Below are positions 1-5,943 of a stretch of DNA of 10,273 nt, in pieces (position 1 is the stretch's first letter; each line of letters begins with the position of its first letter). Below the pieces are notes generated by a model, which was given only the letters and a program-made list of their open reading frames with translations, ran no database searches and had not been told where the DNA came from. Made by a program: the position numbers and the translations under genes. The DNA comes from Euperipatoides rowelli (lineage: Eukaryota; Onychophora; Udeonychophora; Euonychophora; Peripatopsidae): the NCBI GenBank assembly GCA_003024985.2, contig PXIH01S0000030.1; one strand, written 5' to 3'.

Positions 1-414
1 CATATATTTTTCTCTCCAAATATAATGCTTATTAAGTTCATTTTAATAAACAATAATTCCTTTAACTGAACATTAGAGGTTTTAAAATCATTTATAGCAG
101 TGATAATAAATGTAATTATTTCTTTAAAAAAATATTTGAATCCTTCTGTAATGTGCCTGTACACTGGTTCATTGTTGTGGTTAAAGTTGGGGTGCATTTT
201 GTTACAAATGTTTTTACTTTGATTTAGCCTATTATTTTTGTTATAATGGCCAAAAGCAAACTGATGTTGCATTCATATCCTTGAAGAATAAAAATATGAT
301 CAATGCAAGTGCTGACAAATCAAAGTTTCAACAAAATAAAAGATTCAATGAAAGAGTGGTTATTGGCTAATATTTGATGGAATTGAAAAAGAAATTGCTT
401 ATTGTGAGAAAGAG
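1..414. other. AT-rich DNA with no gene seen
   Basis: No reading frame here could be matched to a known protein. The tail of this stretch could hold a more decayed beginning of the pseudogene that becomes recognisable near 465, because short open segments occur around 245-360, but no family motif is visible in them. Confidence 0.5.
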
Positions 415-446
415 ATTTTGCTATTTTGTTATTTTGCTATTTTGTT
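415..446. repeat. Two exact copies of a 16-bp unit
   Basis: The unit attttgctattttgtt occurs at 415-430 and again at 431-446 without mismatch. Each unit is itself two near-identical 8-mers differing by one base. The second copy runs into the left arm of the 24-bp palindrome at 437-489, so the two rearrangements may have arisen together. Confidence 0.9.
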
Positions 447-489
447 AATAATATCAAACATGATGTGTTTGATATTATTAACAAAATAG
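437..489. repeat. Perfect 24-bp inverted repeat with 5-nt loop
   Basis: Bases 437-460 are the exact reverse complement of 466-489, with the loop tgatg at 461-465. As a hairpin it has no mismatch. The right arm is in frame with the start of the + strand pseudogene (it reads FDIINKI, directly before EGKYYHKC), so the right arm is probably the original sequence and the left arm an inverted copy added upstream. It does not look like a transcription terminator: there is no host gene ending here. Confidence 0.93.
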
Positions 490-904
490 AAGGTAAATAT
501 TATCATAAATGTTTTATGAGATTTACTGATATTCAGACAATACAGAGCAGCAAAAAATGTGTGTCAAAACGAATGTGATTCATTTCAACTTTCAGGAAAA
601 CATCTTAGGACAGTTACACATGTTAATGCTACACAAAATAATAATGGTCTGTTTCTTGACAACTGTGTTATTTGTAAATAAGAACAGTACCTTCAAATAA
701 AAGAAAAAGAGAAAACTTTTAATGCCAGTAATGATTTAGTAGTCAGTGCAATGAAAAAAGTGTGACTAAGATATTTTTATTGCAGATAAGAGGTGTTGAT
801 TGTATTGCTAAAGAGCTTACATATCATCATACTGTTATAAACAATATACTAGACCAAATATATATTTCCTCTGTGAACGAATTTGAAAATCACCCTTATG
901 TTGA

Positions 905-1225
905 AGCAACCCCTCCCCCAAATGTGGCTGTTCCCAGGGCCAGGGAGGGGGGGGGCCATGTATGAACAAACTCCATAAGAAATTACATAGTTCTAACTAT
1001 GATTGTTGTGGAGGGGAGGGGGCAGAGGCCTGGACAACATGCTCCATAGGGTTGTAAAGGTAAACAATGGACTCATAGTCAATACAATTAAAAAAAAGCT
1101 TATCAAATCAAACAACAAAGGTTACCGTAACAAAAAGGGTTATGTTTAAGATTAAGAGGCCTTATCTAGATTTCCAGTCCTGGGGCTCTGATTCGGATGT
1201 GTGGGCCCTGTGTGGAAGTAAACAA
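905..1225. other. GC-rich interruption inside the + strand pseudogene
   Basis: The surrounding DNA is strongly AT-rich, but this stretch carries C and G runs: cccctcccc at 910-918, a G-rich block at 937-955, ggggaggggg at 1013-1022 and gggccc near 1204-1209. The family similarity stops just before it (after GVDCIAKELTYHH) and resumes near 1355-1440, so it probably replaced or was inserted into that part of the reading frame. The 9-mer at 910-918 is the exact reverse complement of 1013-1021, which could be a short terminal inverted repeat. No transposase or target-site duplication is recognised. Confidence 0.45.
937..955 (+). other. Potential G-quadruplex motif
   Basis: The run gggccagggaggggggggg holds GGG, a 3-nt gap, GGG, a 1-nt gap and then nine G, which is enough for four G3 tracts with short loops. 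Two further G runs follow at 1013-1022. It is a sequence motif only; nothing ties it to a promoter or origin here. Confidence 0.6.
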
Positions 1226-1774
1226 AGTTTTTTTTTGTGATGAAATCATAACTACAAAAATAATTAAAATAACGCTATTTTTCCATTGAATAGATTAATT
1301 ATCAAAGTATTTTGAAAATATTATGTAATGTGTTTTCCCATCTGAAATAAATGGTTGCAATTTTACTCACCATCAGTTAAAAAGATACATTACCAACTTG
1401 TGTTTTCAAAACCAAGACAATGCAATGTCTCAGAATTAGTTTTGTATTTTTCTGCCAGAATAGTGCTCAGACCCTATATTGTTAAAGAAAGTCATATCAA
1501 CTCATCAAGAAATGATGAAAGTGATGGAACTTGCAGACTTTGAGGAAATTTCTACATATTTGTCAGAAGATCCTGATTTCAAGATCATGCAAAACCTATC
1601 CCGATATGGACTTTTTTATTATTTTAGAATTACAAGATTTACCACCACTAGATTGTGAATAGACCTCAACAGAAAATAATTTAAAGAAAGAAGATGCATT
1701 TGAAATAATACCTTATCAGCTTTTTAATATTGTTGCATGGTGCACAGGGAACAACAGATGAAGTAGAATTGACT

Positions 1775-1817
1775 AAAATAGTGCTGATTACAGATATACT
1801 GTAATCAGCACAATTTT
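1775..1817. repeat. Near-perfect inverted repeat, 18 of 19 pairs, 5-nt loop
   Basis: Bases 1781-1793 (gtgctgattacag) are the exact reverse complement of 1799-1811, with loop atata. Beyond one A:A mismatch (1780/1812), five more pairs form (1775-1779 with 1813-1817). It lies in the pseudogene between the IVLITDIL-like coding piece and the next family block. The left arm reads as family-like protein and the right arm introduces a stop, so the right arm is probably an added inverted copy. Confidence 0.9.
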
Positions 1818-2245
1818 GCTCAAGGATGGAAGACTAACCCAATACATTATGCACTTAATATGTCATTACACATAACTGGTTCATCAAAAGTTGTTGATAT
1901 TCTCACCAATCTTGGACATTTTTTATCCTATTCCTCTATTTTAGAGTTTGACACTGTTTATACAGTAATGCAATTACAAGCAGTTAATAGTTTACCAATC
2001 TGACTAAAACAAGAAATGTTTAGACTATAATGTGGGATCATTTTTATTTTAATGTGGAAACTTTGTCTGGACATGGCACCACTCAAAGCACAATGAGATG
2101 ATTATTCAATGGAAGAATGAAGAGTCCTGTACTAAAGGGCCTACATAAACTGGAAAAATCACGAAAGAGAACTATAGAAGTATAATTTATCATAATTCAT
2201 TTCAATTTTGTTGTTCCTTGAGTTGGTAAACGAAAACATTTTTAG

Positions 2246-2420
2246 AGTGTTTTTTTTTTTTCAGCATTTGTCCCATGGGTTTAAGAGGAGTGGAAGTATT
2301 TAACTGCCTAAGCTAATCCGATAATCTTATGTAATCTAATCAAAAATCCCTCTTTCCTAACTATGCATTTGAAAACTGCAAGTGATAAGATAATATAATG
2401 CTGCTTTTTAGTAAATATAG
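2246..2420. other. Junction between pseudogene and CT tract, no gene seen
   Basis: A T-run followed by cag (2251-2264) looks like a strong 3' splice site, but all three frames after it meet stops within a short distance, and the nearby protein is broken. No coding content is supported in this stretch. Confidence 0.45.
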
Positions 2421-2465
2421 CCCCCTCTCTCTCTCTTTCTCTCTCTCTCTTTCTCTTTGTCTCTT

Positions 2466-2496
<31 letters not shown>

Positions 2497-3263
2497 CTTT
2501 CTCTCTTTTGCTCTTTCTCTCTCTATTTCTCTCCCTTTCTCTCTCTATTTCTTTCTCTCTTTCTCTCTCTTTATTTCTCTTTCTCTCTCTCTATTTCTCT
2601 TTCTCTCTCTTTCTCTTTCTCTCTCTTTCTCTCTTTCTCACTATTTCTCTTTCTTTCTATATATATTTCTCTTTCTTTCTTTCTCTCTTTCTCTCTCTTT
2701 CTTTCTCTCTCTCTCTCTTTCTTTCTCTCTCTCTTTCTTTCTCTCTCTCTCTCTTTCTTTCTCTCTCTCTTTCTTTCTCTTTCTTTCTCTTTCTCTCTCT
2801 TTCTCTCTCTCTTTCTCTCTCTTTCTCTTTCTTCCTCTCTTTCTTTTTCTCTTTCTCTCTCTCTTTCCTTCTCTCTTTCTCTATTTATCTCTTTCTCTCT
2901 CTTTCTCTTTCTCTCTCTCTTTCTCTCTCTTTCTCTTTCTCTCTCTTTCTCTCTCTNCTCTTTCTCTCTCTTTCTCTTTCTTCCTCTCTTTCTTTTTCTC
3001 TTTCTCTCTCTCTTTCCTTCTCTCTTTCTCTATTTATCTCTTTCTCTCTCTTTCTCTTTCTCTCTCTCTTTCTCTCTCTTTCTCTTTCTCTCTCTTTCTC
3101 TCTCTTGCTATTTCTCTCTCTTTCTCTCTCTCTTTCTCTCTCTTTCCCTATCTTTCTCCCTCTTTCTCTCTCTCTTTCTCTCTCTTTCTCTCTCTTTATC
3201 TTTCTTTCTTACTCTTTCTCTCTTTCTGTCTCTTTTTCTCTTTCTCTTTTTCTCACTTTTTTT
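2421..3263. repeat. Long CT/CTTT polypyrimidine microsatellite
   Basis: About 840 bases of almost pure pyrimidine on the + strand, made of irregular ctct, tttctc and ctttct units with only scattered A or G (for example tatttatct blocks). The two long Ser/Leu/Phe reading frames across it (2398-3273 and 2457-3302) are artefacts of the repeat, not proteins. One strand is all pyrimidine and the repeat contains mirror-symmetric units, so it can in principle form triplex DNA. Length is unreliable because of the N at 2957. Confidence 0.97.
2809..3105. repeat. Exact 148-bp duplication on both sides of a single N
   Basis: Bases 2809-2956 reappear as 2958-3105 (offset 149) with only the N at 2957 between them. 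The match includes rare interruptions such as cttcctctctttctttttct (2831 and 2980) and tatttatct, so it is not merely a chance of the low-complexity sequence. This is the pattern expected when two overlapping contig ends are joined with a placeholder base instead of being merged. A true tandem duplication is the alternative. Confidence 0.9.
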
Positions 3264-3322
3264 CATGCTTTAAATTTTCAGTTTTGCATTACACTAAACT
3301 GAAAATTTAAAGCATGAAAAAA
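3258..3322. repeat. Perfect 27-bp inverted repeat with 11-nt loop
   Basis: Bases 3258-3284 are the exact reverse complement of 3296-3322; the loop is 3285-3295. The right arm belongs to a 100-bp direct repeat whose other copy (3741-3840) has no left arm, so the left arm at the edge of the CT tract is the added piece. Its last base is directly next to the first base of the direct repeat. Confidence 0.95.
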
Positions 3323-3384
3323 TTATATGTTATACAATTTATTTTGTTAATTTATCATTTGCAACCATTTCAAAAAGTTGAATT
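3285..3384 (+). repeat. 100-bp direct repeat, copy 1
   Basis: This block is repeated at 3741-3840 with a single difference (g at 3361, t at 3817). It begins tgcattacact and ends aaaaagttgaatt. The high identity in otherwise decayed DNA points to a recent duplication. It does not end in CA and codes for nothing obvious, so a long terminal repeat is not supported. Confidence 0.95.
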
Positions 3385-3740
3385 TGAGTTTCAGAACAAT
3401 TACAATTTAACATCACTAATGTGACTGTTCCAGTTGAGTCTCTAAAGTTCCAGTTGAGTCTGCAAAATTATTCAAGTCATGAGACCATAATTTGATTCTT
3501 ATAATTTCCTCTTTCTCCATTTTATTAAATTTACAAAAAAAAAAAAACTTTCTTATGAAGATGGAACTTTATTTACATTTAAAAAAACAATTTAAAAAAG
3601 AACTGCATAATATGATTTAAGAAACTATAGCCACCTACAAGAATATGGAAACTATTAAAAAGTGTAATCCATAAATTTACCAATAGTGGCTAATGTAATT
3701 AAGGCTAATTACCATAATGTTAAAATTGTTCAAATCTCAA
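3385..3740. other. 356-bp AT-rich spacer between the direct repeats
   Basis: It contains a 20-bp tandem repeat (3427-3466), an A13 run (3535-3547) and several shorter A runs. I find no coding sequence, primer-binding site or polypurine tract that would mark a miniature retroelement. Confidence 0.5.
3427..3466. repeat. Two tandem copies of a 20-bp unit
   Basis: The unit gttccagttgagtctctaaa (3427-3446) is followed at once by a second copy (3447-3466) differing at two positions. The unit is short and isolated, so it is probably a slippage duplication. Confidence 0.9.
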
Positions 3741-3840
3741 TGCATTACACTAAACTGAAAATTTAAAGCATGAAAAAATTATATGTTATACAATTTATTT
3801 TGTTAATTTATCATTTTCAACCATTTCAAAAAGTTGAATT
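3741..3840 (+). repeat. 100-bp direct repeat, copy 2
   Basis: It matches 3285-3384 at 99 of 100 positions in the same orientation, 456 bases downstream. Flanking bases on both sides differ from those of copy 1, which fixes the repeat ends. This copy lacks the inverted arm seen beside copy 1 and is therefore the better guide to the original sequence. Confidence 0.95.
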
Positions 3841-4511
3841 ATAGAAGGTATCATATTCTAAAGCCTTTTACTTCAAAAAGCATTACACATCAAGTAATAA
3901 AGCATTTTATAAATAGCCCTGATATTTAATAAAGGTATTGATATTTTAATGATAATTGACACATCCGTGAGGAGATGGTCTGAGTTCTTTGCAGGATTTA
4001 CAATAAGATAGGGAACAGTCAGCAGCTAGATTTTGCTAGATCTCCTTTGGCCATGCACTTGAAACAAACTGCATTTCTTCCTTAATATTTACAAAAATTA
4101 ATACCGTTAGTTTATGCACAAACAACACTAACCATTATGTTGTCAAAGTTTATATTTTACTTTTAAATTAACTTTAATTGGTGATTACAATCATTCCTTC
4201 TTCCACCATTAATTAAATTGCACTACAGCTATTGTTCTTTAAAATTATTTATAATATGCAATGTAATGTTCAGATTTTAAAATATTCGAGTAGTTGGAAT
4301 TTAAAGCAGAAATCTTGATTAACAAGCCATCTACCTAGATGTGCAAGATTAAACAGCTGCCTATAGTTATCAAATATTTTGTAAATAGTATGAAAGTAGC
4401 ATCTATATGAACTTATTAATGTGAGAATTATTTTATCAGTTATTATTACAAGTATTTATCAAAACATTAGATTCTATGAAATTTGTTGAAGCCATATTGG
4501 TCAATTGAAAC
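3841..4511. other. AT-rich DNA with no gene seen
   Basis: Stops are dense in all frames. A slightly less AT-rich patch near 3955-4080 gives, on the - strand, a short open piece with a CKSCKEL motif interrupted by a stop. It is not enough to name a family. Confidence 0.45.
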
Positions 4512-4523
4512 TTGTTATTTCAG

Positions 4524-4643
4524 TATGTTGTATTAAATTTACAAGTTAGTAAATTAGAGCCATCCAATAATAATATTTCTGATACCACAAAGTTCCAAAC
4601 AAGAGAATTAGTTATTGAAAATTTTATCAAATTTTCAACATTG
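4524..4643 (+). CDS. Possible internal exon, 120 nt, phase 0-0
   Basis: The block is preceded by ttgttatttcag (4512-4523), a plausible 3' splice site, and followed by gtaagt (4644-4649), a consensus 5' splice site. Its length is an exact multiple of three, and the frame starting at its first base is open, giving 40 residues beginning YVVLNLQVSKLEPS and ending NFIKFSTL. There are no recognised domains, cysteines or membrane segments. The open frame runs on to about 4700 past the donor site, so it may instead be a chance ORF or part of a decayed element to the right. The splice signals are seen; that they are used is inference. Confidence 0.35.
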
Positions 4644-4649
4644 GTAAGT

Positions 4650-5358
4650 GAACATTCACATGTGTTTCTACCAAGTTTAGGCTTAAATGAATGGCCTTAG
4701 AAAAATTTATAGACATTCTAGATGGTTTGCATATTCAATGGTCCAAATCAGTAACACATATTTATTAACTAAATTGAATTATTTTTATCACTATAACAAA
4801 TTTAGAGCTAAATTTTTAAATTATCTTTATAGAATATGTAACAAAATACGTGAAAGACAAGCTTATTCTAATTTAAAAAAAAAAAAATAAGGCTTACCAG
4901 CATCAAAAGGAAGTTTAAGCCTTCATAGTTTATCATTACTGTCACAGTCACAAAGAGCCAACACTTATATCAACATTTTGGTAATTATTAATTCATTACT
5001 TCCATTCCCAGAAATAGAAACCTCTTCTACACCACCACCAATATCTAAAACAAATACTATAATTAATTTTATTTCTTATAAACCAAATATCAAAAGGTCA
5101 GGGAGAAATGATCAGTGACAAAATATTCATATCTAATATACTCACAAATTAACTTTGATGATAATAATGTAACTAATTTAGCAAACTTACTAAAGTCAAT
5201 ATCGCTTAGTCCAGAACTTTTTCACTAAAAATATACTGTTTGCAGAGTACACTATAAATACTGATACTAACTGTATTTCTGCACACATGACTGGAACTAC
5301 TGAACATTTTTTCTTTTATTGTATTTATTATCAAAATTTCAGTCGAAGTTTAAGTAAT
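4650..5358 (+). pseudogene. Possible remnant of a non-LTR retrotransposon 3' coding end
   Basis: The clearest trace is 5272-5358, which reads C-ISA-H-MTGTTEHFFFYC: a first Cys, ten residues, His, four residues, Cys. This matches the C-x2-C-x7-H-x4-C knuckle found near the end of many non-LTR retrotransposon proteins, with the second Cys replaced by Ala. The phrase TTEHFFFYC followed by Y-x-x-F is typical of that place. Upstream, basic fragments (KFRAKFLNYLYRICNKIRER, about 4792-4851) and a Ser/Leu-rich piece near 4890-4980 lie in changing frames and cannot be assigned. The knuckle frame stops at 5359. No reverse transcriptase motif (YADD type) is visible. Confidence 0.35.
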
Positions 5359-5943
5359 TGAATGTAGGTATAAATATTACAAACATGGACCCCGTTAACG
5401 TTTTCATTGGTAACTCTAAGGCATAAACATATTTTCCATATGGAAAATCAGAAATCTCTATTTATTTCAAAATATAAAGATAATTCCAAATTAAGTATTT
5501 TATAAATAAAGTAAAAGAATTGTATAAACAAGATAAGTAAATCTAAAATATGAAGTAATAAATATTAAATGAGTCAATGAATAAAACACTTCTCTCTTCA
5601 TGAATAATTTAGTTTAAGTAAGTTTAGTCCAGCAGCCAAACATGGTTCTTTTGATAAACCTTGAACTTTTGCTCCTACAATGGATGTTTGTAGAATCAGT
5701 AAGCAGATGTTATTCCTAATCAGATAATGAAGGGTACCCACTTGGTTCTCTTGAGCATTTTTCGTAATTGTTATGGTGTAAGGTACAAAAATGATAATGG
5801 GAAGACTAGACAAAATTATGATCAAATTTATAAATAACCATACAAACTTTACAGATTATTATAAGAATGACTTCAGTATTATTTTACAATTGAAAATTAG
5901 AAAATAAATCATACAATGTTCTTGAATTATCAACAATGCTTTA
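5359..5943. other. AT-rich DNA with no gene supported
   Basis: A 75-codon frame on the - strand (5825-5598) starts with a hydrophobic stretch and contains QTSIVGAKVQGLSKEPC. I do not recognise it, and it has neither splice nor regulatory context, so it is not called as a gene. The rest is AT-rich with frequent stops. Confidence 0.45.

Larger units (their letters stand above)
465..2245 (+). pseudogene. Decayed N-terminal half of an uncharacterised multi-copy animal protein (probably mobile-element borne)
   Basis: No single frame is open, but consecutive fragments read in order like the first half of a large hypothetical protein family of animal genomes, which I recognise from memory and cannot name. 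In order: EGKYYHKCFMRFTD (frame of 465, stop at 576); FLDNCVICK with a CxxC pair near 664-678, followed by a stop at 679; GVDCIAKELTYHH (762 onward, after a frame change); KPRQCNVSELV (about 1410-1440); IIPYQLFNIVAWCTGNN (about 1705-1756); HYALNMSLHITGSSKVVDIL then LGHFLSYSS (about 1849-1945); WDHFYFNVETLSGHGTTQ (about 2034-2087); KRTIEV and VGKR (about 2166-2232). At least four stops and several frame changes make it non-functional. Inside it sit a GC-rich interruption (about 905-1225) and a palindrome (1775-1817). The family's usual middle and C-terminal parts are absent downstream, where the CT tract follows. Family membership is clear from motif order; the link to a mobile element is inference. 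Confidence 0.75.

Noticed and set aside
415-489. CRISPR-like or bacterial terminator structure
   Set aside because: There are only two repeat units without spacers, the context is eukaryotic, and the hairpin is explained by inverted copying of pseudogene sequence.
2251-2264. T-run plus cag, like a strong 3' splice site
   Set aside because: All frames downstream meet stops quickly and no coding motif follows; probably a poly(T) accident in a pseudogene.
2398-3302. Two long Ser/Leu/Phe-rich ORFs of 281-291 codons
   Set aside because: They are translations of the CT microsatellite; both overlapping frames are open only because CT-type codons contain no stops, and one includes an unknown residue at the N.
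3285-3840. LTR or TRIM-type mini retrotransposon flanked by the 100-bp repeats
   Set aside because: The repeats begin with TG but do not end with CA, and no primer-binding site, polypurine tract or target-site duplication is seen.
3955-4080. - strand piece with CKSCKELRPSP, reminiscent of an integrase zinc-binding region
   Set aside because: It is one short motif interrupted by a stop, with no neighbouring integrase or protease motifs.
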